Position numbers and translations under genes: made by a program. From positions 62,001 to 126,000 of the forward strand of contig JAFGJM010000044.1 in the NCBI GenBank assembly GCA_016929095.1: a stretch of DNA of 64,000 nt. The letters run 5' to 3'. Every line of letters starts with the position of its first letter. The first letter of the stretch is position 1. The notes beneath the pieces were generated by a model, which worked only from the letters and a program-made list of their open reading frames with translations, made no database searches and was not told the DNA's origin. Below, piece by piece: positions 15,654 through 24,565 of the stretch. The stretch is from Anaerolineales bacterium. GTDB lineage: Bacteria; Chloroflexota; Anaerolineae; Anaerolineales; UBA4823.

Positions 15654-18600
15654 TTAGGGATGGTCTGATTGAATAACGTGAAGCGGTTTTTGAGATTTGA
15701 TTTCCAACAATAAATTTTCGGCAGCTTTTAAATCTTGTGTATCAAAACCCTCAGTAAACCAACTATATACTCCATCTAATAAATTATATGCGGTATTGAA
15801 TTTTCCCTGTTGAGTCCAAAGCAGGCATAAACTGGTTGCTGATCTCAACTCCCAAGATTTGGCACTTTGCAACCTTGATATTTTTATAGCTTTTTTAAAA
15901 CATGTTTCTGCTAATTCTATCTCGTTAAATCCTCTCCACAAAAATTCACCCTTAAGTCGGTGCAGTTCAGCCTCAAAAGTCGTTTCATTTGTTTCACTAA
16001 TAATCGATAAAGCTTGATCTGTGATTGATACTCCTTCGTAATACTTTTTTGCCTTAAACTGGGCAACTGCCAAATAATATAAGAAGTTAGGTAACAATAA
16101 ACGGATACCCATTTCTAGCCAGGTATTTAAACCCTGTTTCATTATATTTATTCCTGTTTGCCCCTCACCTTGTTCTGATAGTACCCATCCATTCAAGAAA
16201 GTTCCCCAAGCCTGGTAAAGTGCAAATCCTTGGTAGTTTGAAATTTTTATCAACCGATTTACCCATTCGGATAGGGTTTGACCTCGTGAGCACAATTGAA
16301 ACAGACCTGAAACAAAACACAATCCAAACACTAATGTAAACGGATGTTCTAATTTATTGGCGAGAATTATCATTTCCTCTGCTGCTTTTAAAGCTTGTGC
16401 TGGATACCCAAGATGCCAAAGAATTAACACCTTAAAAATACGGCAACCTATCCCAGTCTCATTCCCGAAATTCAATATATGAAACTGATTGAAATCAGGA
16501 TCAGATAATTCAATCCCTCGATTACTAGATTCTAAGCCAAGAGTAAATTCACCCATTCGATATTGAGTTTCACCCTGCATCATAAAAGCTCGGGCAAGGT
16601 AATTGTTATCCTGAGAAACTTTTGCTAAAGACAAAAGTTGTTCACTCAATTCTTTTGCTTTGACCAATTCCCCTCGGAATAAATGAAATCGACGCAGTCC
16701 GTGTAGGACGTGAAAATTTTGGATTGCATTCCCATGCTGCTCCACCAGTTTTTTGGCTTTTATATAGGTACGTTCTACCTCAGGATCAGCATGGCCGCGT
16801 ATAAGAATTAATGGCACTCCTAAACCAATATAAAACTCTATTTCTCGCTGGTCTCTCTCTGGTGTATGTGGCATTTGGACAAGCAAATCTAACGCTTTTC
16901 TAAAATGTTCAATAGCCACATCATTTGCTGAGCTTCTCATTGCTTTTTGGCCCGCATGATACATATATATAGCAGCTTTTTCAAATTGTCCTGATTCCTG
17001 AAAATGCCAAGCTAATTGAAGAGCTATTTCTTCCGTGTTATTTCCATGAAGCTGTTCTAAATTATTCCCGACTGCTTCATGAAGATATGCACGTTCGACC
17101 GGATCCAGGTCATTATAAAGATAGTTTTGAAATAATATGTGATGAAATCTATAACGAGATAAGCGTTGCACCCCATGTTGTTGAATTTCCTGAGCACGGA
17201 TTAATCGATGTTTACGTTCCAAAATTGAACTTAAATGTTGAATAACTTCCCATGGGTTAGCTTTTATTACCCGTGAAACAACCTCAGCATTAAACACCTC
17301 CCCTTCCACGCAAGCGATTTTCAATAACTCTTTTGAAAACACATCTAACCTTTGAATACGCTCAGCAATTACTGCCTCGACTCGTGTAGGTAAATGTTTC
17401 CATTCTAAAGCTTTTCCTTCGACCCAAAAACCTTCACTATCCTTTACCAATGCATCTTTATTTACCATTTCTCGAAGTAATTCACTTGTAAAAAGTGGAT
17501 TACCGCCTGTTTGGTTGAAAAGAGTTTCTCGAAAATGATTATTGAGATGGTTGGGTTCACTATCTATATACGCATCTACAAACATTCGATTTTCTGTACG
17601 AAACAAATCAATCGTATTTTCACCCTGGGCGCGTTTAAATTCATTTACCACCATTTCTATTGATTTCTTTTTTTGGTACCTCTCAAATGCCACATCTTCT
17701 GGTCGGTATGCACCAATAAGCAAAATTGGGTTATTTAATAGCCGTCTCCCAAAATGGAATAATAAACTTATCGATCCAATATCGGCCCATTGAAGATCAT
17801 CCAGGAAAAGCAGAAGCGGCCAATCGCATGAAAGCGCAATCATCACCCTGGAATATTGTTCGAATAGAGCAGATTGCTGGTAGTTAGTATCTCTTGGAAA
17901 ATTTGCTTTGAGTGAAACTAATTTCTCAAGCTTGTTTAATAATTCTTTGTGTTTACTACCTTTGGTATCAAGCAGATCAATCGCCCGTTTGAGTAATAAC
18001 TCACCAGAAATAAATGTATTAATTAAATCTGGTCCGAATTCCATCAGAGCTTTTACTGTAAATGGAAAAGATTTTTTTAAACTTTCTGCAAGCAATTGAG
18101 AAAAAACGCCCATTGATCTTAATAAGTCAAAATCGACAGTTAATCTACCAAGAATTTCTCTAAAAGGTAAATAGGGATCACCTAAGCCTGTATATGCATT
18201 ACAATTTCCAACAGAAAATAGAAGATTCGATTTATATTCAAGAGATCTTCGAGCAAATTCATTAATTAATTCAGTTTTACCCTGTCCAGCACCCCCGGTT
18301 ATAAAAACCGCCTTCCCATTTCCGATAAATGCATTATTTACGAAACTTGAAAGTTGTTGTAATTCTTGTTCTCGCGCAACGAATATCGATCGTCCATGTT
18401 CCCCTACCCGGAATTTATGAGATAAAAATGTCGTTTTATTTTGCGCTGTCTCGATATTTTCCAGAATTGTAAAATGCTGTTGTTTATTTTCCGGTTTGAC
18501 TTCCGGTTGCACCCCCCTACCACTAATTATTCCTTTGTATAATGCAATGGTCTCTGCCTGTGGTGTAATTCCCAATTCTTTATATAAAATTTTCGCACAT

Positions 18601-19172
18601 TCTTCATATTGTTGAATAACTGCTGCTCGTTGTCCTTTCCAATCATACAGTTGCATTAATTTACAATGTGCTTGCTCATTAAGCAGATCTAGAGATAGCC
18701 ATCGCTTTGCATAATGTATAGCAAGGTCATAGTCTTCGTGAAAAATATATCCGTTTATTAATTTAATCAAAACATCATTAAATTTACATCGAAGTGTTTC
18801 TGCCTGAAAAAACCGCCATTCCTCAAAATTTTGGCTGTCTTTCAAACTGTATCCACCAAGAAAATCCCCACGATATAACATTACTGCATTAGCCAGTTGT
18901 GACAGACATTCCATACTATATCGAGAAGTAGCCATTTCCTGAAGCGAAGAAGTGGCTATACAATCATAGAATTTTCCAACATCAACCGATATCGTATCAT
19001 CAAATTTTAAACCAATAAATTGTCTATCGGATTCCAGCCAGCAATCTATTAAAGATTTTCGTAACAAATATAAAGTTTTGCGTAATCGAGTGCGAGCAGT
19101 ACTCCAATCGTATTCCTCCCATAATAAATCAATCAGCAAATCACGATTGTGAAATTCTTTTGTAACTGCCAA
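15654..19172 (-). CDS. Giant BTAD/AAA ATPase transcriptional regulator (SARP-like N-terminus, TPR tail)
   Basis: The predicted 1172 residues begin inside an OmpR-like winged helix (RDLLIDLLWEEYDW, then RLRKTLYLLRKSL). A bacterial transcriptional activator (BTAD) domain follows to about residue 215 (KELGITPQAETIALY). An AAA ATPase comes next, with Walker A ITGGAGQGKTELINEF near 295 and Walker B LLLFLDDLQWAD near 455, then about 600 residues of TPR-like helices. No C-terminal LuxR domain is present. The winged helix clearly continues upstream in the same frame (IVELLGSPKINY, then GSRKAVALFAYLAV) to about 19277, but no ATG, GTG or TTG is available there; 19172 is only the first ordinary start codon (TTG). 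It is divergent from the DUF5058/M20 operon and probably controls it. Confidence 0.85.
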   Translation of the reverse strand: MAVTKEFHNRDLLIDLLWEEYDWSTARTRLRKTLYLLRKSLIDCWLESDRQFIGLKFDDTISVDVGKFYDCIATSSLQEMATSRYSMECLSQLANAVMLYRGDFLGGYSLKDSQNFEEWRFFQAETLRCKFNDVLIKLINGYIFHEDYDLAIHYAKRWLSLDLLNEQAHCKLMQLYDWKGQRAAVIQQYEECAKILYKELGITPQAETIALYKGIISGRGVQPEVKPENKQQHFTILENIETAQNKTTFLSHKFRVGEHGRSIFVAREQELQQLSSFVNNAFIGNGKAVFITGGAGQGKTELINEFARRSLEYKSNLLFSVGNCNAYTGLGDPYLPFREILGRLTVDFDLLRSMGVFSQLLAESLKKSFPFTVKALMEFGPDLINTFISGELLLKRAIDLLDTKGSKHKELLNKLEKLVSLKANFPRDTNYQQSALFEQYSRVMIALSCDWPLLLFLDDLQWADIGSISLLFHFGRRLLNNPILLIGAYRPEDVAFERYQKKKSIEMVVNEFKRAQGENTIDLFRTENRMFVDAYIDSEPNHLNNHFRETLFNQTGGNPLFTSELLREMVNKDALVKDSEGFWVEGKALEWKHLPTRVEAVIAERIQRLDVFSKELLKIACVEGEVFNAEVVSRVIKANPWEVIQHLSSILERKHRLIRAQEIQQHGVQRLSRYRFHHILFQNYLYNDLDPVERAYLHEAVGNNLEQLHGNNTEEIALQLAWHFQESGQFEKAAIYMYHAGQKAMRSSANDVAIEHFRKALDLLVQMPHTPERDQREIEFYIGLGVPLILIRGHADPEVERTYIKAKKLVEQHGNAIQNFHVLHGLRRFHLFRGELVKAKELSEQLLSLAKVSQDNNYLARAFMMQGETQYRMGEFTLGLESSNRGIELSDPDFNQFHILNFGNETGIGCRIFKVLILWHLGYPAQALKAAEEMIILANKLEHPFTLVFGLCFVSGLFQLCSRGQTLSEWVNRLIKISNYQGFALYQAWGTFLNGWVLSEQGEGQTGINIMKQGLNTWLEMGIRLLLPNFLYYLAVAQFKAKKYYEGVSITDQALSIISETNETTFEAELHRLKGEFLWRGFNEIELAETCFKKAIKISRLQSAKSWELRSATSLCLLWTQQGKFNTAYNLLDGVYSWFTEGFDTQDLKAAENLLLEIKSQKPLHVIQSDHP

Positions 19173-19587
19173 ATACGCAAAAAGTGCAACTGCTTTGCGG
19201 CTTCCAATATTGACTGGCGTATTATTGTAGTTGATCTTGGGAGATCCAAGTAGTTCTACAATCAGTTGAGAAATAATTTCACATCCCTTGTGGAAAAAAA
19301 TATGAGTTTTCCTCTGTTGAGAACTTACAGTCCATTATGTTTTTACAATCAGAATAGAATATTGGATAGATTACAATTTTTTGGTACGTTTTTAGGCACG
19401 ATTATAAGACGATAGTTTGCTATATTATATATGAAATCTTTATAGAATTAGTTTTCGATCTTAATCATTTTGGACAAAAAGGAGGTAAAAAAGTACTGAT
19501 TTACTGCCCATCTGACTACATACATAAAAAGCTCTTAGACAAAACTATTAGTAATACATTTACATAATAAGACAGGAGGATTATGGA
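19173..19587. promoter_or_regulatory. Divergent control region with N-terminal coding extension and orphan ribosome site
   Basis: Minus strand: the regulator's winged-helix coding sequence extends to 19274-19277, where ATT codons sit behind AAGGGATG. A seven-T run (complement of 19294-19300) separates this frame from an ATG at 19335 in another frame. Plus strand: an AT-rich -10-like TATATT (19421-19426) lies upstream of AAAGGAGGT (19478-19486), which has no start codon after it. The real ribosome site AGGAGGA is at 19574-19580. No further gene is visible. Confidence 0.45.
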
Positions 19588-20295
19588 ATGGACTGGAAAG
19601 CAATAGCAAATGGACCCTGGCTTTGGGTATGTGCTTTTATTTCTGTGGCGATCGGTCTCTATCAATCTGCTTATTTTCTTAAAAAAGCAGTGTTTATCCT
19701 TAAAAATCATGCCAATTATACTGATAAAGACATAATAAAAGTTGTTCGCGGTGCGGTGATTACAGCGTTTGGTCCCATTGTGGCAGAAATATTCGTGATG
19801 ATTGCCCTAGTAGTAACTATAAGCCCTGCCTTCGCGTTCCAACGCGAAGGTATAGGTGTGGGGTCAGTATTCTATGAATTATTAATGGTCGAAAATGCTG
19901 CGACTGCTATTGGAGAAACATTTGGCGGAGAAGATTTCTCAATTATGGGTTTTGCTATGGTCTTATTAGTAGCTAATGTCAGTTGTATTGGATGGCCTCT
20001 CGGCGCTGCATTCTTCACCCGCAAGCTTGGTACTATTAGAGATAAGATTAGTGGTGGAGATATATCATTTTTAGGAGTAATCTCGATTTGTGCAACGCTA
20101 GGAGTTTTTGGTTTCTATGCAGCACAGCGTTTAATCAAAGGCGGCGGCTTGATGGCAAGCGTAATTGGCGGGATGATTTTAGCTATGTTTTTCTTTAAAC
20201 TGGCGGACTGGATCCACATGCCTCGCCTTAAAGAGTGGGCATTGGGATTAGCAATGTTCGGCGGTATGATCATTGGAAAGCTAGTTGCTGGATAA
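19588..20295 (+). CDS. DUF5058-like multispanning membrane protein
   Basis: The 235-residue protein has about six or seven hydrophobic segments starting IANGPWLWVCAFISVAIGLYQ. Its N-terminal PW-LW motif, the conserved central region around GVGSVFYELLMVENAATAIGE, and its length match what I remember of the DUF5058 family, which has no known function. It has no catalytic motif and is more likely a transporter component than an enzyme. It starts at the second of two overlapping ATGs, because the first frame stops after seven codons. AGGAGGA is well placed. It is the first gene of a compact operon with another membrane protein and an M20 peptidase, which suggests uptake of a peptide-like or N-acylated substrate. 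Confidence 0.7.
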   Translation: MDWKAIANGPWLWVCAFISVAIGLYQSAYFLKKAVFILKNHANYTDKDIIKVVRGAVITAFGPIVAEIFVMIALVVTISPAFAFQREGIGVGSVFYELLMVENAATAIGETFGGEDFSIMGFAMVLLVANVSCIGWPLGAAFFTRKLGTIRDKISGGDISFLGVISICATLGVFGFYAAQRLIKGGGLMASVIGGMILAMFFFKLADWIHMPRLKEWALGLAMFGGMIIGKLVAG

Positions 20296-20305
20296 GGAGG
20301 CTTTC

Positions 20306-21037
20306 ATGAATACACAAAAATCCGACATAAATGTAGATATCTTTAAAAACGAATATCTTGAGCCAGTTCATAAAGTTGGTTTTTGGACAAGCATTGGTGT
20401 AAGCATTGCTATGTTATTACCAACGATTTTTTTGCTGGTTTTCTTCGAAGTTTTTCCTCCTACATCTGCCATCTGGAAAGGCCTTTTATTAGGTTTTACC
20501 TATTCGATACCATTTTTCTTTATCGAACCAATTGCTTATTATGCGATTTATGGCGATGCAGGGAATTATATGTCCATGACAAGCGGGAATATTTCGAATT
20601 TGCGCTTGCCTTGCGCAGCCGTTGCACAAGAAGTTGCTGGAGTTCAAGAAGGTACTCGAGTAGGCAATTTAATTGCCACGATTGGTATCGCAGTTTCAAT
20701 AATCCTGGGAGTACTAGGTGTTTTTCTGGGCGCTATTGCCACCGGTTGGATAAGCAACTTCTTTTCCGATTGGGTTAAAGATGCATTCAGCACTTACTTG
20801 TTACCCGCTGTATTCGGCGCTGTTTTTGGTCAATTTACTTTAAGGGGCTGGAAATACGCCCCCGTTGCTCTGGTTCTCTCAATCATTCCTATGTTTTTTA
20901 ATGCGCCAGCTTATATAACCATTCCAATCGCAGTCTTTGGAACAATTATATTTGGGCGTATTGCCTACACGAACTGGGGATGGGGAAAACCAAAAAGCTT
21001 TGTTACAGAAGAACTTCCCGATGTGGAAAAAGCTTAA
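20306..21037 (+). CDS. Conserved multispanning membrane protein partnered with the DUF5058-like protein
   Basis: The 243-residue protein has a soluble N-terminus (MNTQKSDINVDIFKNEY), about six membrane spans, and a hydrophilic C-terminal tail (KSFVTEELPDVEKA). A strongly conserved-looking segment, SGNISNLRLPCAAVAQEVAG, lies between spans 3 and 4 and could form a substrate or partner site. I do not recognise a named family. The ATG at 20306 is chosen because AAGGAGG lies seven bases before it. The gene begins ten bases after the stop of the DUF5058-like gene, so the two proteins are probably made in equal amounts and may form a heteromeric transporter. Confidence 0.7.
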   Translation: MNTQKSDINVDIFKNEYLEPVHKVGFWTSIGVSIAMLLPTIFLLVFFEVFPPTSAIWKGLLLGFTYSIPFFFIEPIAYYAIYGDAGNYMSMTSGNISNLRLPCAAVAQEVAGVQEGTRVGNLIATIGIAVSIILGVLGVFLGAIATGWISNFFSDWVKDAFSTYLLPAVFGAVFGQFTLRGWKYAPVALVLSIIPMFFNAPAYITIPIAVFGTIIFGRIAYTNWGWGKPKSFVTEELPDVEKA

Positions 21038-21084
21038 GGTGGAGAGATTCGGCGTTTTCAATCAATCATCAATTGGAGGCATAA

Positions 21085-22269
21085 ATGAGTGTTCAAAAAA
21101 ATAATCTTCTGGAATTAATCCAAGAAGACAATATTGCACAACTTTGCAGTAAATTAGTTCAATTCAAAAGCGTTAACCCACCTGGCGATGAATTAGAAAT
21201 AGCAGAATATTTATCCGATTTGTTGAAAAACGCCGGGTTGGAAACACAGATCGTGAAACATTCTTCAACCCGTGGCAGCCTTATTGCGAAAATTAAAGGC
21301 TGCGGAGAGAAACCAGGTGTTATCTATTCCGGTCATATCGATGTAGTCCCTGTTGGCGATGAAAAATGGGATCATGAACCTTTTAGTGGTGTCATCGATA
21401 GCGGTCGAGTTTGGGGACGCGGCTCGACCGATATGAAAGGAGGCGATGCAGCAATCATTACCGCGGCGATGACTTTAGTAAAAGCAAATGTTTCACTAAA
21501 AGGAGATTTAATCCTGGCATTAACGGCAGGTGAAGAAACGGATTGTTTGGGATCTTTGGATATTGCTAAGAAAGTTGATTTTGGACCTATTCAAGCAATC
21601 TTTATTCCCGAACCAACCGATAATGGTTTAGTCATTGCTGAACGTGGTGCCCTATGGGTTGAAATTACAACATTTGGAAAAGCTTCTCATATTTCAAAAA
21701 TCCAATTGGGTCGCAATGCAGTCATGATGATGCTGCCAATATTGAATGACTTCAATAAATTGGATATTCCATTCAAACCACATCCCCTGGTTGGGAAATT
21801 CGATCGCAGTATTAACACCATTCATGCTGGTATGAAAACCAACACTATCCCGGATAAATGTGTTGTAACCATTGATATGCGATCAGTTCCTGGTCAATTA
21901 CACCAGGAGATCATCGAAAGTATTCAAAAAATCATTGATGACATAAAAGATAAAAACACAATTCTCGATTTTAATGCCACGCTAAAAGTAATAAATAATT
22001 TTCCACCTTTAGATACACCAACGGATAATGCCGTTGTACAAAGATTTTCTAACATTGTAGAAAATGTGACAAAAATCTATCCCGAACCTAAAGGTGCCGG
22101 TTATTATACCGATGCCGTGGGATTGGTACCCGCCTATAAAGCGCCTTTTATTATTTGCGGTCCTGGAAATCCCGATCTCAATCACCAAGTAAATGAATGG
22201 GTGGATATTAGTAAGATGAAGGATTCAGCCATAATATACACACTGACTGCATTGGAGTTTCTGGGGTAG
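21085..22269 (+). CDS. M20-family zinc peptidase/deacylase (ArgE/DapE type)
   Basis: The 394-residue metallohydrolase shows all the family residues. His84 and Asp86 are in SGHIDVVP, the bridging Asp116 in GRGSTDMKGG, and Glu150 (base) and Glu151 (ligand) in AGEETD. A C-terminal His is in DLNHQVNEW. The lid/dimerisation domain fills the middle (from about residue 185). Family members cleave amide bonds in N-acetyl or N-succinyl amino acids, dipeptides or carbamoyl compounds, and the exact substrate cannot be told from the motifs. There is no signal peptide, so it is cytoplasmic. It is the last gene of the operon with two membrane proteins, so the pair likely imports its substrate. A terminator follows. 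Confidence 0.88.
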   Translation: MSVQKNNLLELIQEDNIAQLCSKLVQFKSVNPPGDELEIAEYLSDLLKNAGLETQIVKHSSTRGSLIAKIKGCGEKPGVIYSGHIDVVPVGDEKWDHEPFSGVIDSGRVWGRGSTDMKGGDAAIITAAMTLVKANVSLKGDLILALTAGEETDCLGSLDIAKKVDFGPIQAIFIPEPTDNGLVIAERGALWVEITTFGKASHISKIQLGRNAVMMMLPILNDFNKLDIPFKPHPLVGKFDRSINTIHAGMKTNTIPDKCVVTIDMRSVPGQLHQEIIESIQKIIDDIKDKNTILDFNATLKVINNFPPLDTPTDNAVVQRFSNIVENVTKIYPEPKGAGYYTDAVGLVPAYKAPFIICGPGNPDLNHQVNEWVDISKMKDSAIIYTLTALEFLG

Positions 22270-22294
22270 TATTCTAATAATAAATGCTTTTGTT

Positions 22295-22330
22295 AGCGGA
22301 GAGTATAGATAAAAGCGCTCTCCGCTTTTT
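22295..22330 (+). terminator. Rho-independent terminator after the M20 gene
   Basis: AGCGGAGAG (22295-22303) pairs with CTCTCCGCT (22318-22326) and is followed by TTTTT. Confidence 0.85.
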
Positions 22331-22384
22331 AGTAAATAACGATTCCCAAACTTACGTGTAGCAGGTACAGTTAGATCGACTTTT

Positions 22385-22680
22385 TCATGGTCCTGGCGGT
22401 GTTCCTGCGCCCACATAAGTGACCACGGAATTGGTGGTAAAGGTAGTCCAAACACTCCCGCCCGAATAGGTCGATCCGGTGTAGAGTCCGTGGAACTGGC
22501 TGCCACCAGAAACGCTGCCTCCTGTATATGCAGTATGGAATGTATTTGCCAGAACACCCGCCGCGGTGAAGATCATACTTTGGTAAGCCTTGTTTATTTT
22601 AAAGGTGAGCACATCCGTCCCACTGCTATTCTCAACATGGATTAAGGATCGACATTTGGTTTGATTTTTCGAGTCAAAGG
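22385..22680 (-). pseudogene. Remnant of a Gly/Ser/Thr-rich surface-type protein
   Basis: The open frame reads ...HVENSSGTDVLTFKINKAYQ, then a repetitive tail (TGGSVSGGSQFHGLY, TGSTYSGGSVWTTFTT) and ends GAGTPPGP. It starts mid-protein after a stop at 22681. In another frame just upstream, a ribosome-like GAAAGGGAG precedes TTG AAA AAA TTT CTA, the look of a lipoprotein or secretory start. The likely reading is a degraded or frameshifted small secreted protein. It could also be a genuine short protein with a GTG start near 22612. No family is recognised. Confidence 0.35.
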
Positions 22681-22845
22681 TTATTTAGAAATTTTTTCAA
22701 TCCCAATCTCCCTTTCAAAAATAAGTATAAATTTATCACATGGTAATTCTATTGAAATCGTCGCAGGCACCTTGAAAATTTTCTATTATAAATGCGGCGA
22801 ATCGGTGAATACGCCTCACTGATTAGGTGATGATAAAAATTTATC

Positions 22846-22886
22846 TTGATTATTTCCGCTAATTAGTTTATAATTATAATTAGTTT
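22846..22886 (+). promoter_or_regulatory. Promoter with overlapping direct-repeat operator
   Basis: TTGATT (22846-22851), a 17-base spacer and TATAAT (22869-22874) form a near-consensus promoter. AATTAGTTT occurs at 22861-22869 and 22878-22886, bracketing the -10 with a 17-base period, and an ATAATTAT palindrome lies between. This is a plausible autoregulatory site for the winged-helix protein encoded downstream. Confidence 0.7.
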
Positions 22887-22917
22887 GTATTACTAACCAA
22901 TCAACAGGAGGTCTTTT

Positions 22918-23520
22918 ATGGAGTCGCTTGAGCATACCCGATTTATTACTCTCAATTACCCAAATCTGCAAGGGTTGCGCACAATTCCATTAGGATTGCT
23001 ATTAATGGGATTAACGATATGGGCGAACCGGCAACATGGTCCTGCGTCTGATCTCACATTGCCGATAACGGCAACTCTGGTGTGTCTTGCTATTTATGTT
23101 TTTATCAGCCAATACTATGATCGGACATATGGTAAAGTAAAGCGCATTATCACCCATTCAGAATTGCTCATATCAGCCTCAGGTGCCATACTAGCCTTGA
23201 CGGCTTTTATCCTTGACACGCGAAATGTAATAGAAGTCAGCTTGCTTGGTTTGGTGTTCGCATTAGCCTTCGTATTCACCGGCTTCTGGTATTGGCGCCC
23301 GGTTAAGCTGCTGCTCTCGATCAACGTCATCATTGCGCTTGTATTGGCTGTTTTCAGTATTTTCCCCCTAACTGGAGAACAAGAATGGTGGCGGTTAATT
23401 GGCTGTAAATCTTCATTACTGGCTTTTACGTTTCTATATGGATTATCGTGCTTGATATGTGGCGTGATTGCGCATGTTTACTTTGTTCGATCATTGCCGA
23501 AGACTCAGGAGTCATTATGA
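22918..23520 (+). CDS. Six-span membrane protein cotranscribed with a winged-helix regulator
   Basis: The 200-residue hydrophobic protein has about six membrane helices and a short charged loop after the second (YYDRTYGKVKR). I recognise no catalytic motif or named family. AGGAGGT precedes the ATG. Its stop overlaps the ATG of the next gene (ATGA at 23517), so the two are translationally coupled. Operons of a small multispanning membrane protein and a PF13601-type winged-helix regulator are frequent in bacteria, and the membrane protein may be the regulator's main target or sensor. Function unknown. Confidence 0.75.
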   Translation: MESLEHTRFITLNYPNLQGLRTIPLGLLLMGLTIWANRQHGPASDLTLPITATLVCLAIYVFISQYYDRTYGKVKRIITHSELLISASGAILALTAFILDTRNVIEVSLLGLVFALAFVFTGFWYWRPVKLLLSINVIIALVLAVFSIFPLTGEQEWWRLIGCKSSLLAFTFLYGLSCLICGVIAHVYFVRSLPKTQESL

Positions 23521-23840
23521 ATCGCGTGTTCATAGAAATTGCATCCCTGGATAAGCTTATTCACGAACCGGCTCGTCTATCTCTGATGACCGCCCTGGCT
23601 TCCTGTAAAAGCGCCGATTTCCTGGCGTTAAAACGCTTGACCGGGCTTACCGCCGGTAATCTTTCTATTCACCTGTCTAAACTCGAGGAAGCCGGGCTTA
23701 TTAAATTACGTAAACAATTTATCGAGAAGAAACCCAATACCCAGGTGCAAATCACAGAAAAGGGACGGCAATTGATTGAGGATCACTGGCAGCAGCTAGA
23801 AGCCTTGTATCGGAATGCACAAGAGTGGTTGCCAGATTGA
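23517..23840 (+). CDS. Winged-helix transcriptional regulator (MarR/HTH_34-like)
   Basis: The 107-residue protein begins MNRVFIEIASLDKLIHEPARL. A winged helix follows: LMTALASC, then LKRLTGLTAGNLSIHLSKLEEAGLI as recognition helix, a basic wing (RKQFIEKKPNTQVQITEKG), and a terminal helix suited to dimerisation. Length and the start pattern fit the PF13601 winged-helix group. The ATG at 23517 overlaps the previous stop; an alternative TTG far upstream lies inside the membrane gene and is unlikely. It probably represses its own operon through the AATTAGTTT repeats. No effector-binding residues are obvious. Confidence 0.85.
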   Translation: MNRVFIEIASLDKLIHEPARLSLMTALASCKSADFLALKRLTGLTAGNLSIHLSKLEEAGLIKLRKQFIEKKPNTQVQITEKGRQLIEDHWQQLEALYRNAQEWLPD

Positions 23841-23898
23841 TTATACCCATATAAAAGTATCACATCCATTGTAATCATTTCCATAATCGCAAGGTTAA

Positions 23899-23939
23899 TT
23901 GTAACATATGTTGCATTTCTTTGTAACATCTGTTATAAT
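23899..23939 (+). promoter_or_regulatory. Promoter with twin palindromic operators for the chrB-like/ATPase operon
   Basis: TTGCAT (23911-23916) and TATAAT (23934-23939) are 17 bases apart. Two nearly identical sites, TTGTAACATATGTT (23899-23912) and TTGTAACATCTGTT (23921-23934), each contain an AACA-N2-TGTT palindrome. They are 22 bp apart, two helical turns, with the second filling the promoter spacer. This is a strong candidate repressor site. Confidence 0.7.
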
Positions 23940-23976
23940 TTCGTTGATATACTTTCGAAGTATCGGAGAAATTTAC

Positions 23977-24558
23977 ATGGATGATATCGAATGGTTGTTA
24001 TTCACGACTCAATTACCGGCAACGCCCTCAAGTTTAAGGGTGAATGTATGGCGGAAATTGAGTGATTGGGGGGCAGCAAATTTACAAAGCGGGATTTGGA
24101 TTCTGCCTTTCAGTGACGACCATCGTCTGTTTCTCGAACGACTCTTAGTGTATATCAAACAAAATATGGCATCCGGGCAGATCTTTGTTGTCAAAGACCT
24201 TAATGAGGAAATCTACAATGATATTCTGGCACGATTCGAATCCAGTCGAGACCAGGAATATGGCGAATTCCTGGAGCAGTGCGAATTATTTCTTGCGGAG
24301 CTTCAAAAGGAAACTAACCAACAAAAATTTACGTTCGCTGAACTCGAAGAAAATGAACAAAACCTGCTGCGGCTTAGGAAATGGATTGCAAAAATTCAAA
24401 AAAGGGATTTCTTTAAATCAAAGAATTCCACACTTGCCGTGGATACATTCCAAAAGTGCCGCCACAACCTTCAAGTATTCACTCATCATGTGTTGACTAA
24501 AGAAGGCATCGAGATAAAACCGGGTATTGATATTCTCTCCGACGAGACCAATCTATAA
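23977..24558 (+). CDS. ChrB N-terminal-domain-like protein
   Basis: This 193-residue soluble protein starts with WLLFTTQLPATPSSLRVNVWRKL and continues GAANLQSGIWILP. That pattern is seen at the N-terminus of ChrB-type chromate-response regulators, where the segment is thought to bind DNA or sense metal. The C-terminal half is helical and charged, with a likely coiled coil around residues 85-150. The C-terminal ChrB catalytic-like domain is absent. The start at 23977 follows CGGAGA; an upstream TTG extension would run through the promoter. It lies eight bases before the P-type ATPase gene and is probably its regulator or metal sensor. Confidence 0.72.
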   Translation: MDDIEWLLFTTQLPATPSSLRVNVWRKLSDWGAANLQSGIWILPFSDDHRLFLERLLVYIKQNMASGQIFVVKDLNEEIYNDILARFESSRDQEYGEFLEQCELFLAELQKETNQQKFTFAELEENEQNLLRLRKWIAKIQKRDFFKSKNSTLAVDTFQKCRHNLQVFTHHVLTKEGIEIKPGIDILSDETNL

Positions 24559-24565
24559 CCAAATT

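Noticed and set aside
19392-19420. Sigma54-like GGCACG ... TTTGC
   Set aside because: The two boxes are 16 bases apart instead of four to five, and no enhancer-binding activator of the NtrC type is encoded nearby.
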